Shown here: one piece after another, positions 8,109-16,147 of the stretch
Numbering within the stretch: the first letter of the stretch is position 1
Layout of the letters: each line of letters starts with the position of its first letter
Assembly (NCBI GenBank): GCA_963839095.1
Contig: CAWIUF010000025.1
Span: forward strand, 1-64,000
Direction: 5' to 3'
DNA length: 64,000 nucleotides
DNA from: Palsa-504 sp963839095
GTDB taxonomy: Bacteria; Actinomycetota; Actinomycetes; Streptosporangiales; Streptosporangiaceae
Notes under the pieces: generated by a model
What the model was told of the DNA's origin: nothing
Seen by the model: only the letters and a program-made list of their open reading frames with translations
The model's database searches: none
Made by a program: the position numbers and the translations under genes

Positions 8109-9149
8109 TCACGCCGCGCCCTCGCCGGCCGAGGACCGGTCGGCGACGGAGGATTCACGCGGGATCAGGACCGGGTCGAAGCGGATTTTGCGGTGCTGGT
8201 GTTGCCCGGGGCGCTCCACTTCATCGATGAGGAGCTCAGCCGCCGCGGCGCCGATCTCGTGGCTGGGCTGGCGCACCGAGGTGAGCGGCACCGCGGCCGC
8301 GGCGGCGAACGCGATGTCGTCGTACCCCACGATGGCCAGCTCGTCCGGCACGGCCACGTGGTTGCGCAGGGCATGCTGGAGCAGGCCCAGGGCGATCAGG
8401 TCGTTGGCGCAGACTGCGGCTGTCGGGCGGCGCCAGCTGGGCAGGTCCAGCAGGATCCGGCCGGCCTGGCGGCCGCCGTCGATGGTCAGGTCCAGGTCGT
8501 CCACGACGGTCAGGTCGGACTCGGGCCGCCCGGCCGCGGCCAGGGCCTGGCGCACCCCGGCCAGCCGGTCGGCCACCTGCTGCACCGAGGCCCCGCCCCC
8601 GCCGACGAACGCGATCCGGCCGTGATCCAGCTCGAGCAGGTGAGCCGCCGCCATCCGGGCCCCGGCCACGTCGTCCACCGACACCGAGCACATCCGGCTG
8701 CCGCCGGCGTGGTCGACCAGGACGACGGGCACGCCGTGGCGGCGCAGTTCGTTGATGCGAGCCAGATCGCTGCCGACCGGGGTGAGCAGCACGCCGTAGG
8801 AACGCTGCTCGCGGAATACCGACAGGTAGTGCCGCTGCCGGTCGGTGGTGCTGTCGCTGCTGGACAAGACCAGGGACAGGTCGCGCTGGGTGGCCACCGA
8901 CTCCACCCCGCGGGCCACGTCGGTAAAGAACGGGTTGCCCATGTCCAGGACGAGCAGCGCGATGGTCCGGCTGCGGCCGGACCGCAGCTGGCGGGCCGCC
9001 TCGTTGCGGATGAAGCCGAGCTCGGTGATCGCGGCACGGACGCGCTCAAGGGTGGCCGGGGCCACCCGCTCGGGCCGGTTCAGCGCGTTCGACACCGTGC
9101 CGAGCGAGACTCCGGCCCGGTCTGCGACGTCGCGGATGCTGACGCCCAC
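8109..9149 (-). CDS. LacI-family repressor of the rhamnose locus
   Basis: A 346-residue LacI/GalR regulator. The N-terminal HTH is complete (SIRDVADRAGVSLGTVSNAL) with the hinge helix AARQLRSGRS, and a periplasmic-binding-protein fold follows (VLDMGNPFFTDVARGVE, GYDDIAFAAAAAVPLTSVRQP). It lies 52 bases downstream of the isomerase-like gene on the same strand, so the two probably share a transcript from the divergent promoter region. LacI-type TTGAAA-N2-TTTCA-like sites sit just downstream of both predicted promoters at 10.7-10.9 kb. I infer repression relieved by L-rhamnose or an intermediate. The inducer is not shown by sequence. Confidence 0.88.
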   Translation of the reverse strand: MGVSIRDVADRAGVSLGTVSNALNRPERVAPATLERVRAAITELGFIRNEAARQLRSGRSRTIALLVLDMGNPFFTDVARGVESVATQRDLSLVLSSSDSTTDRQRHYLSVFREQRSYGVLLTPVGSDLARINELRRHGVPVVLVDHAGGSRMCSVSVDDVAGARMAAAHLLELDHGRIAFVGGGGASVQQVADRLAGVRQALAAAGRPESDLTVVDDLDLTIDGGRQAGRILLDLPSWRRPTAAVCANDLIALGLLQHALRNHVAVPDELAIVGYDDIAFAAAAAVPLTSVRQPSHEIGAAAAELLIDEVERPGQHQHRKIRFDPVLIPRESSVADRSSAGEGAA

Positions 9150-9201
9150 CTGACACCCCCGCGTGGAGATCGAAACGTAGCTGCATGAGCGGCGCGCCTG
9201 G

Positions 9202-10641
9202 TCAGACTACGCTGATTCCCAGCCCGAGCAGGTCCGCGACCGCGCGCAGCTCGGGCACCCGGTGCCCGGTGCCGAGGGCCCAGTGGTGGGCCACTCCCGA
9301 GGCGGACCACTGGTCGGTCCACTCGCCGGGGTCGCGGCCGAAATCGACCCGGGACGTGGTGTTGCCGATCTGGAGCAGCGGGCCGGACACGACCGTGCCC
9401 TCGGAGGCGACCAGGGAGAACGTCCCGGACCTGTCCTGGGCCAGGCCCATCACGGTGACCGGGCCGGGCTTGACGTCGAACTCGACCGATACGCCCCAGC
9501 CGCGCTTACCGTGATACACGCCCAGGCCCCGCAGCAGCGGCTGGCGGGCACTGATAGCCAGGTGGGCCGGTCCGTCGTGGCCCATCTCGACCACGTTGTC
9601 GGTGAAGTTCAGCGCCTGGAGCTCGGTGAACGAGCCGCCCGCACCGAGCCGGTCCATGATGAGCATGGCCAGCGACGTGCGCAGTTCGAACTCTCCGGCG
9701 GCCGGCACGCCGCGCGCGGTGAGCAGGGACGCGCCCAGGATCATCCCGGCGCCGATCCGCTCGTGGATCTCGCCGTCTAGGCCGCGGTGGTAGTAGGCCA
9801 GCGAGTCGAGGGCGAAATCGGCCACCAGCTGGTCCAGCCCCAGCGAGACCCGGGCGCCCCAGCGGAAGTCCTCCTCGACCACGGAGCCGTCCAGGGAGAA
9901 AATCTCCCGGGCCATTTTCATCCGCGCGTCGGTCTCCGCGTCGGTCACCTGCTCGACCCGGACCCGCAGGTCGTCGATCTCCAGGATCTCCACGTGGCCG
10001 CCGAGCTGGCCCGTGACCAGGGTCGGGTCGGCCGAGACGTCCATCATGCCCGGGTACAGGTGGCCCAGCAGGCCGTGCCGTCCGTGCCGCAGCGCGGCCC
10101 GTACGCCCGCCGCCCTGATCCAGCTCTCGATGCGGGTCCAGGCCCGGGCGTCATCGAGGTAGCCCGACACCGAGCGGAAGGCGATGCCGCAGCGCCGGAA
10201 GGCGTTGGCCATCTCCGGCAGCGGGCAGGCGCCACAGTAGGCCAGCCACTCTCCAGTGCCGAAGTTCGCGTGGTCCATAGCCTCGCTGGGCTGCAGGTTC
10301 AGCAGCAGGACAGGCGCACCGGCCCGCTGGGCCACCGGGACCAGCATGGTCGCGGTCATGTACGTGGTCAGGAAGCCGATGATCAGGTCGCAGTCGGCCG
10401 CGCGCAGCTTCTCCGCGGCGGCCGCCCCTTCCTGGGCGTCGGAGATGAAGCCGGCGTCGATGACCTCGCAGTCCAGCCCGGCGAGGCGCTGGGACACGCG
10501 GCGGGCTGAAACCCGCAGCTGCGGGAGCAGCGTCGGGAACTGGGGCCAGTAGGCGCCGAGGCCGCCGGCCACGAGGCCGACTCGCACCGGCCGGGGCGTG
10601 ATCCGGCCCAGGGCCGCGACGGCGGTCAGCGACTCGGTCAT
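9202..10641 (-). CDS. L-fucose/L-arabinose isomerase family protein
   Basis: The 479-residue protein has the size and layout of the AraA/FucI fold: an N-terminal Rossmann-like domain (VGLVAGGLGAYWPQFP, LRAADCDLIIGFLTTYMTAT) and a C-terminal part with a metal-region-like NVVEMGHDGPAH and a late histidine-rich HHWALGTGH. Similar proteins of uncertain substrate occur in sugar loci of actinomycetes. It is transcribed divergently from the rhamnose importer and upstream of lacI, so it is probably co-induced. A dedicated rhamnose isomerase exists in the operon, so this protein may handle a second deoxy- or pentose sugar. Substrate is inference. The ATG at 10641 fits the family. Confidence 0.75.
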   Translation of the reverse strand: MTESLTAVAALGRITPRPVRVGLVAGGLGAYWPQFPTLLPQLRVSARRVSQRLAGLDCEVIDAGFISDAQEGAAAAEKLRAADCDLIIGFLTTYMTATMLVPVAQRAGAPVLLLNLQPSEAMDHANFGTGEWLAYCGACPLPEMANAFRRCGIAFRSVSGYLDDARAWTRIESWIRAAGVRAALRHGRHGLLGHLYPGMMDVSADPTLVTGQLGGHVEILEIDDLRVRVEQVTDAETDARMKMAREIFSLDGSVVEEDFRWGARVSLGLDQLVADFALDSLAYYHRGLDGEIHERIGAGMILGASLLTARGVPAAGEFELRTSLAMLIMDRLGAGGSFTELQALNFTDNVVEMGHDGPAHLAISARQPLLRGLGVYHGKRGWGVSVEFDVKPGPVTVMGLAQDRSGTFSLVASEGTVVSGPLLQIGNTTSRVDFGRDPGEWTDQWSASGVAHHWALGTGHRVPELRAVADLLGLGISVV

Positions 10642-10690
10642 AGCGTCCTTCTTCCCGCGGGGACCGGATGGTCGCGGTTAGGAGCATGGT

Positions 10691-10704
10691 TTGAAACGTT
10701 GTAG
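10691..10704. promoter_or_regulatory. Candidate LacI operator for the isomerase/lacI transcript
   Basis: TTGAAACGTTGTAG keeps the full left half and centre of the LacI-family consensus TTGAAACGTTTCAA; the right half is degenerate. It lies about 15 bases downstream of a predicted minus-strand -10 element, where bound repressor would block initiation. Confidence 0.5.
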
Positions 10705-10718
10705 TCACGAGTGATCTG

Positions 10719-10747
10719 AACGTAAATCGAGGCCGTCACGCTGTCAA
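10719..10747 (-). promoter_or_regulatory. Predicted promoter of the isomerase-like gene and lacI
   Basis: On the minus strand TTGACA (10747-10742) is followed after 17 bases by TACGTT (10724-10719), a good housekeeping-sigma match. The start codon at 10641 lies about 70 bases further on. Confidence 0.5.
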
Positions 10748-10867
10748 GATCCGGCGGATTACGACCGCATTACGACTGGAGCCGCGGCGGTGCGCCGCTG
10801 CAGCCGCAAGGGCCTATTTAGCAGCACGGAAGTGCATATTCGGCCTGTAACATCTTGACCTGGCCTC

Positions 10868-10897
10868 TTGACATGCCACTGGGCGGCTGGCTATGTT
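10868..10897 (+). promoter_or_regulatory. Predicted promoter of the rhamnose operon
   Basis: TTGACA at 10868-10873 and TATGTT at 10892-10897 are separated by 18 bases, close to the housekeeping-sigma consensus. A LacI-type palindrome follows at 10914-10927 and the first start codon is at 10949. Confidence 0.55.
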
Positions 10898-10913
10898 CAG
10901 CCGAAATCCGCAA

Positions 10914-10927
10914 TTGAAATGTTTCAG
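10914..10927. promoter_or_regulatory. Candidate LacI operator for the rhamnose operon
   Basis: TTGAAATGTTTCAG matches the LacI-family consensus TTGAAACGTTTCAA at 12 of 14 positions and is nearly palindromic. It begins about 16 bases after the predicted -10 element, a typical roadblock position. Confidence 0.65.
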
Positions 10928-10948
10928 TTAAATGTGGAGTGAAGGCCC

Positions 10949-12469
10949 GTGTCTGAGCAAGCGGCGCCGGTACCGCGGGTAACCCTGGACCAGGCGGCCA
11001 AGTCGTTCGGCGCGGTCCGCGCGCTGATCGACGGCACCATCGCGCTGTACCCCGGCGAGGCGCACGCCCTGGTCGGAGAGAACGGCGCGGGCAAGTCCAC
11101 ACTGGTCAAGATCCTGGCCGGGGTGCATCAGCCGGACAGCGGCACGCTCACCGTGAACGGCGAGCCGGTGGTGCTGGGCGGCCCGACCGCCGCCCGCGAC
11201 GCGGGCATCTCGATCATCTACCAGGAGCCGACCCTGTTCCCCGACCTGACCGTGGCGGAGAACATCTACATGGGCCGGCAGCCGCTGCGACCCGGCCGCC
11301 GCATCGACCGGGCCGCCATGACCCGCAGCGCGGCCGCGATCTTCACCCGGCTGGGGGTGGTCCTGGACCCCCAGCGGCAAGCGCGCGGGCTGTCCGTGGC
11401 CGACCAGCAGATCGTGGAGATCGCCAAGGCCCTGTCGGCCGCCGCCAACATCGTGGTCATGGACGAGCCCACCGCCGCGCTGACCGGGGTCGAGGTGGCC
11501 CGGCTGTTCGAGGTCATCTCGGCGCTGCGCGCCGAGGACGTGGCGGTCCTGTTCATCTCACACCGGCTGGAAGAGGTCTTCGCCATCTGCCAGCGGATCA
11601 CGATCATGCGCGACGGCCGGTTCGTCCGGACCGCGGAGACGGCCGCGATCACGGTAGACGAGGTGATCCGGGCCATGGTCGGCCGCGACCTGGACGTGCT
11701 GTTCCCCAAGACGCCGACCGAGCCGGGCGAGGTGGTCCTGCGGGTAGAACACCTCAGCCGCGAGGGGGTCCTGCGCGACATCAGCTTCTCGGTCCGCCGC
11801 GGTGAGATCGTCGCGCTGGCCGGGCTGGTCGGGGCCGGGCGCAGCGAGGTGGCCCGGGCCGTCTTCGGCATCGACCGGCGCTCGTCCGGCGAGGTCAGCG
11901 TGCGGGGCAAGCCGCTGCCCAACGGGTCGCCGCTGGCTGCCATGGCGGCCGGGGTGGCTCTGGTGCCCGAGGACCGGCGGCAGCAGGGCCTGGTCATGGA
12001 CCTGGGCATCGACCGGAACACGGCCCTGGCCTCGCTGGGCCGGCTGAGCCGTTTCGGACTGATCCGCACCGCCCGGGAACGGGAACTGGCCGCGGCCTGG
12101 GCGAGCAGGCTCCAGCTGAAATTCGGCCGGCTGCGCGACGCGGTGTCCACGCTGTCCGGCGGCAACCAGCAGAAAGTCGTGCTGGGCAAGTGGCTGGCCC
12201 GCGAACCCTGCCTGCTCATCATCGACGAGCCGACCCGCGGCATCGACGTGGGCACCAAGGCCGAGGTGCACCGCATCCTGGACGGCCTGGTCGCGGACGG
12301 GCTGGCGGTGCTGATGATCTCCTCGGAGCTGCCCGAGGTGCTCGGCATGGCCGACCGGATCCTGGTCATGCGGGAGGGCCGGCTGACCGCCGAGCTGACC
12401 CGGGCCGAGGCCGACGAGGACGCGGTCATGCGGGCCGCGACCGGCCAGCCCAGGGAGGCGGCGGCGTGA
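10949..12469 (+). CDS. rhaT: Rhamnose ABC importer, duplicated ATP-binding subunit
   Basis: The 506-residue protein is an RbsA/RhaT-type sugar-import ATPase with two ABC domains. The first has Walker A GENGAGKST near residue 49, a Q-loop in YQEPTLFP and Walker B VVMDEPTAALT. The second has the usual degenerate P-loop LVGAGRSEV, the signature LSGGNQQK near residue 395 and Walker B LLIIDEPTRG. The GTG start at 10949 follows GGAG at 10936-10939. It is the first gene of the operon and its stop overlaps the next start (GTGA). It energises uptake through the two permeases encoded next. The rhamnose assignment rests on the downstream catabolic genes. Confidence 0.88.
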   Translation: MSEQAAPVPRVTLDQAAKSFGAVRALIDGTIALYPGEAHALVGENGAGKSTLVKILAGVHQPDSGTLTVNGEPVVLGGPTAARDAGISIIYQEPTLFPDLTVAENIYMGRQPLRPGRRIDRAAMTRSAAAIFTRLGVVLDPQRQARGLSVADQQIVEIAKALSAAANIVVMDEPTAALTGVEVARLFEVISALRAEDVAVLFISHRLEEVFAICQRITIMRDGRFVRTAETAAITVDEVIRAMVGRDLDVLFPKTPTEPGEVVLRVEHLSREGVLRDISFSVRRGEIVALAGLVGAGRSEVARAVFGIDRRSSGEVSVRGKPLPNGSPLAAMAAGVALVPEDRRQQGLVMDLGIDRNTALASLGRLSRFGLIRTARERELAAAWASRLQLKFGRLRDAVSTLSGGNQQKVVLGKWLAREPCLLIIDEPTRGIDVGTKAEVHRILDGLVADGLAVLMISSELPEVLGMADRILVMREGRLTAELTRAEADEDAVMRAATGQPREAAA

Positions 12470-13506
12470 CCGCGCTGGCCAGCCCCGGACCCGCCGGGAC
12501 CGGATCGAGGTTCACCCGGGCCGGCGCGCTGCTGCGGGCCCGGGAGGTCGGCATCGGCGTGGTTCTCCTCGTGGTGTTCGGCGTCACCACCGCGCACAAT
12601 CACAACTTCGCCAACGCCAACAGCGTCCAGCAGCTGCTGTCCGGAGCGGCCCTGATCGCCATGCTCGGCGTCGGCGAGACCCTCGTCATCGTCACTCGCA
12701 ACGTCGACCTGTCAGTCGGATCGGTGGTGGGCCTGTCCGCCTACGTGATCGGCGACCTGTTCAGCCATCACAAGGGCATGCCGGTGATCCTCGGGTTCGC
12801 GGCCGGGGTCGGCATCGGAGCGGTCATCGGCGCGATCAACGGGTTCATCACCGCGGCGCTGCGGGTGCCCAGCCTGGTCGTCACGCTGGCCATGCTCTAC
12901 ATCGTGCGCGGCGTCGACGGCCGCGTCGTCAACGGCGTGATCATCGTGCCCAGCAACATCCCGAGCGCGTTCGTGGCCATCGGCTTCCGTACCTTCCTCG
13001 GCATCCCGTGGCTGGCTATCATCGCGTTTCTCATCGTGGTCATCGTCGCCTACGCGATGCGGTCCTTCCGGTCCGGCCGGGACCTGTACGCGATCGGCTC
13101 CAACCCCGAGGCGGCCGCGCTGGCCGGGGTGCCCTCGGCCCGCCGGGTATTCGCCGCGTTCGTGCTCAGCGGGACGCTGGCCGGGCTGGCCGGGGCGCTG
13201 TTCCTGGCCCTGCACGCCGAGGTGGACGTGACCGCGGGCACCGGTTACGAACTGCTCGTGGTAGCGGCGGTCGTGGTCGGCGGGGTGGCGATCTTCGGCG
13301 GCAGCGGCACCGTGGTAGGCGCCGCGCTGGGCGCGCTGCTGCTGAACACGATCAACCAGGCGCTGGTGGCCAGCCGGGTCTCCTCGTTCTGGAACGAGGC
13401 CATCGCCGGCGCGCTGCTGCTGGGCGCGATCGCCTTCGACCGCTGGCTGAGCCTGCGCGTGGCCAGGGGGCTGCGCTCGGCGGAGGGAGCCCACCGTGAC
13501 CTCTGA
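12466..13506 (+). CDS. rhaP: Rhamnose ABC importer, permease subunit 1
   Basis: A 346-residue BPD_transp_2 permease with about ten hydrophobic segments. It has the family signature VDLSVGSVVGLSAYV in the first third and the cytoplasmic coupling segment YAIGSNPEAAALAGVPSARR near residue 215. The GTG at 12466 overlaps the ATPase stop. The in-frame ORF extends much further upstream, but that part is a shadow of the ATPase gene. Its stop overlaps the next permease start by 11 bases. It forms the transmembrane channel with the second permease. Naming follows the Rhizobium rhaSTPQ order; which permease is P or Q is arbitrary. Confidence 0.87.
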   Translation: MTALASPGPAGTGSRFTRAGALLRAREVGIGVVLLVVFGVTTAHNHNFANANSVQQLLSGAALIAMLGVGETLVIVTRNVDLSVGSVVGLSAYVIGDLFSHHKGMPVILGFAAGVGIGAVIGAINGFITAALRVPSLVVTLAMLYIVRGVDGRVVNGVIIVPSNIPSAFVAIGFRTFLGIPWLAIIAFLIVVIVAYAMRSFRSGRDLYAIGSNPEAAALAGVPSARRVFAAFVLSGTLAGLAGALFLALHAEVDVTAGTGYELLVVAAVVVGGVAIFGGSGTVVGAALGALLLNTINQALVASRVSSFWNEAIAGALLLGAIAFDRWLSLRVARGLRSAEGAHRDL

Positions 13507-14632
13507 ACCGGTGATCCAGGCGCCGGGTCAGCCCTCGCCCGGGCCGCGGGCGTACACCGGGACCGGCCCTTCCGGCCAGGCTCTATGGCGGCGGGCCCTG
13601 CGCTGGGAGACCGGCCTGGTCGTGGTGCTGGCCGCGGTGCTGGTCTTCGGCTCGGAGCGGTCCGCGGACTTCCTGAACACGACCACGCTGTTCTACGTCG
13701 GCCTGAACATGGGCGAGATCGCCATCATGGCGCTGCCGCTGATGCTGATCGTGGTCACCGGCGAGATCGACCTGTCGGTCGCCTCGATGCTCGGCCTGTC
13801 CGGCGCGGTGCTGGGCCAGCTGACCGCGGACGGCTGGCCGGTCGTGCTGGCCATGGTGGCCGCGCTGGCGGCCGGGGCGCTGGGCGGCGCCCTCAACGGC
13901 CTGCTGGTGGCCCGGCTCGGGCTGCCGTCGATCGCGGTGACCATCGGGACCCTGACCCTGTTTCGCGGGCTGGCCGAGATCGTGCTGGGCGCCCGGACCA
14001 TCACCGCCTTCCCGGCCTCGCTGACCAAGATCGGCGTGGTCCCGCTGCCCGGCACCCACCTGGCCTACTCCGCGGTGATCTTCATCGTGCTGGCTGTCAT
14101 CTTCGGCGTGGTGCTGCACGCCACCCGGGCCGGCCGGTCGATCGTAGCGGCCGGGCTGGCCCCGGAGGCGGCCCAGTTCGCCGGGATCAGGGTCAGGCGG
14201 CTCAAGTTCGGCCTGTTCGTGCTGTCCGGGATCCTGTGCGCGTTCGCCGGCATCTTGTTCACGCTGAAGAACGCCTCGGTCAGCTACGGGGCCGGCACCG
14301 GCCTGGAGCTCAACGTCGTCGCCATCGTGCTGTTCGGCGGCGTCTCGATCTTCGGCGGCCGCGGGACGGTGATCGGCGTCGTCCTGTCCGTCATCATCTT
14401 CGGCACCCTGCAGCAGGTCCTGACCCAGATGCAGATCCAGCCGGAGGTCCAGAACATCATCATCGGCGTCCTGCTGCTGATCAGCGTCGTCCTGCCCAAT
14501 GGCGGGGAGGCGGTGCGCCGGATCCGGGCCCGGCTGCGCACCAGGTCCGGTCTCGTCCGCGCCCCGGCTCCGCCAGCCCGGCCCGAAACCCCTTCAGATT
14601 CAGCCTTGACACGACAGGAGAACACGCAATGA
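13496..14632 (+). CDS. rhaQ: Rhamnose ABC importer, permease subunit 2
   Basis: A 378-residue permease of the same family. A hydrophilic N-terminal tail of about 30 residues precedes around ten membrane segments, with VTGEIDLSVASMLGLSGAVL and the coupling segment AAGLAPEAAQFAGIRVRRLK. The C-terminal cytoplasmic tail is basic and Pro/Ala-rich. The GTG at 13496 lies inside the end of the previous permease gene. The stop overlaps the binding-protein start (ATGA). It should heterodimerise with the preceding permease in the membrane. Confidence 0.87.
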   Translation: MTSEPVIQAPGQPSPGPRAYTGTGPSGQALWRRALRWETGLVVVLAAVLVFGSERSADFLNTTTLFYVGLNMGEIAIMALPLMLIVVTGEIDLSVASMLGLSGAVLGQLTADGWPVVLAMVAALAAGALGGALNGLLVARLGLPSIAVTIGTLTLFRGLAEIVLGARTITAFPASLTKIGVVPLPGTHLAYSAVIFIVLAVIFGVVLHATRAGRSIVAAGLAPEAAQFAGIRVRRLKFGLFVLSGILCAFAGILFTLKNASVSYGAGTGLELNVVAIVLFGGVSIFGGRGTVIGVVLSVIIFGTLQQVLTQMQIQPEVQNIIIGVLLLISVVLPNGGEAVRRIRARLRTRSGLVRAPAPPARPETPSDSALTRQENTQ

Positions 14633-15729
14633 TCACTACCAGAGCCCGGCAAAGACGGCTGGTCTCCGCCCTCGTACTGGCCGTCGTCGGCGTGACCGCC
14701 GCCGCATGCAGCAGTTCCGGCTCGACCTCCAGCGCCAGCGGTAGCACCAGCTCCCCCGCGTCTTCGTCGTCCTCCTCCGGCGGCGCGGTCAAGAAGGGCC
14801 TGGTCGTCTACTTCATCCCCAAGGACACGCAGAACCCGTACGAGGTCATCGCCGACCAGGGCGGCCAGAAGGCCCTGACCGAGCTGGGCGGCAAGGTCGT
14901 GGTCAGCAGCGGCACCGCGGACACCGCGGCCGCGCAGATCCCGTCCATCCAGGCCGCGATCCAGGCGCACGCCAACGCGATCGTCATCGCCGGCAACGAC
15001 CCGTCCGCGCTGTGCCCGTCCCTGAACCAGGCCGCGGGGGCCGGCATCAAGATCGTGTCGTTCGACTCCGACGTCAACTGCGGCAGCTCGCCGGACCACC
15101 TGTTCATCAACCAGGCCAACACCGAGCAGATCGGCACCTCGGAGGTGAGCCTGCTGGCCAGCGAGATCGGCAGCAAGGGGCAGATCGCGATCTTGTCCGC
15201 GGCGGCCAGCGCCACCAACCAGAACGCCTGGATCAAGTACATGAAGCAGGAGCTGACCAAGTACCCGAACATGAAGCTGGTCACGACCGTCTACGGCAAC
15301 GACGACCCGGCCACCTCGCTGCAGGTCCTGCAGGGCCTGCTGTCCGCGTACCCGAACCTGCGCGGCATCATCTCCCCGACCACGGTCGGCATCTCCACCG
15401 CAGCCCAGTACCTGGACACGCACAAGAACCTGCTGTCCCACCTCACGCTGACGGGCCTGGGCCTGCCCTCGCAGATGAGCAAGTACGTCAAGGACGGGAC
15501 GGTGGCCAAGTTCGAGCTGTGGAACCCGTCCAACCTGGGCTACCTGGCCGGTTACGCCGCGGCCGCGCTGGCCTCCGGGACCGCCAGCCTGACTCCCGGC
15601 TCGAAGTTCTCGGGCGGCTCGCTCGGCAGTTACACCGTGCTGGCCCCCGCGGCCGGGACGGGCCCGTCGGTGGTGCTCGGTCCGCCGACCGTGTTCGACA
15701 AGACCAACATCAGCCAGTTCAACTTCTGA
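14629..15729 (+). CDS. rhaS: Rhamnose-binding lipoprotein of the ABC importer
   Basis: The 366-residue protein begins with a lipoprotein signal: MITTRARQRR, a hydrophobic core VSALVLAVVGVTA and the lipobox TAAAC, lipidated at about Cys25. A Ser/Thr/Gly-rich tether follows and then a Peripla_BP_4 domain (VVYFIPKDTQNPYEVIADQG, VIAGNDPSALCP, FDSDVN). RhaS-type binding proteins share this layout. A strong AGGAG site at 14616-14620 precedes the ATG. It would capture the sugar outside the membrane and deliver it to the permeases. The sugar specificity is inferred from the operon. Confidence 0.88.
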   Translation: MITTRARQRRLVSALVLAVVGVTAAACSSSGSTSSASGSTSSPASSSSSSGGAVKKGLVVYFIPKDTQNPYEVIADQGGQKALTELGGKVVVSSGTADTAAAQIPSIQAAIQAHANAIVIAGNDPSALCPSLNQAAGAGIKIVSFDSDVNCGSSPDHLFINQANTEQIGTSEVSLLASEIGSKGQIAILSAAASATNQNAWIKYMKQELTKYPNMKLVTTVYGNDDPATSLQVLQGLLSAYPNLRGIISPTTVGISTAAQYLDTHKNLLSHLTLTGLGLPSQMSKYVKDGTVAKFELWNPSNLGYLAGYAAAALASGTASLTPGSKFSGGSLGSYTVLAPAAGTGPSVVLGPPTVFDKTNISQFNF

Positions 15730-15793
15730 CCTCGGTGCCTGGTCCCGGCGGCGGCCGGGACCAGGAGCCGGGAGCCGGGAAAGGAGCGGGCTC

Positions 15794-16147
15794 GTGCGGT
15801 ACTGCTTCGTCCTGCGGGTCCGCCCGGACCTGCTCGGGGAGTACACCGAGCGGCACGCCGCGGTGTGGCCGGACATGCTCCGGGCGCTGAGGCAGGCCGG
15901 CTGGGAGCGGTACTCGCTGTTCGCCCGGCCGGACGGGCTCATCGTCGGCTACGTCGAGGCCGAGGACCTGGACGCGGCCCAGCGCGCGGTGGCCGCGACC
16001 GGTGCCAACGCCCGGTGGCAGGCGGACATGGCCCGGTTCTTCGTCGCCACCGGCGACGCGCCCCCGGGCCAGCCCGTCCTGCTCCAGCCGATCTTCAACC
16101 TCGACGACCAGCTCGAGAAAGCAGGTTCACCAGATCATGGATCGTGA
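15794..16147 (+). CDS. rhaM: L-rhamnose mutarotase
   Basis: A 117-residue protein of the RhaM/RhaU dimeric alpha-beta barrel family. It interconverts the alpha and beta anomers of L-rhamnose so that the isomerase receives the right form. Conserved features are the N-terminal RYCFVLRVRPDLLGEYTERH, with the catalytic-region histidine, and AVWPDMLRALRQAGWERYSL. The length fits the family (about 104-115). The GTG at 15794 follows AAGGAG at 15781-15786. It overlaps the isomerase start by 11 bases, so it is translationally coupled to it. Confidence 0.93.
   Translation: MRYCFVLRVRPDLLGEYTERHAAVWPDMLRALRQAGWERYSLFARPDGLIVGYVEAEDLDAAQRAVAATGANARWQADMARFFVATGDAPPGQPVLLQPIFNLDDQLEKAGSPDHGS

Noticed and set aside
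9165..9180. Possible LacI half-site GAAACGT near the lacI start
   Set aside because: It has only a half-site and no promoter; lacI probably shares the isomerase transcript.
7746..9188. 480-codon plus-strand frame starting in the IS110 relic
   Set aside because: Only the first 45 codons resemble a transposase; the rest is the antisense of lacI.
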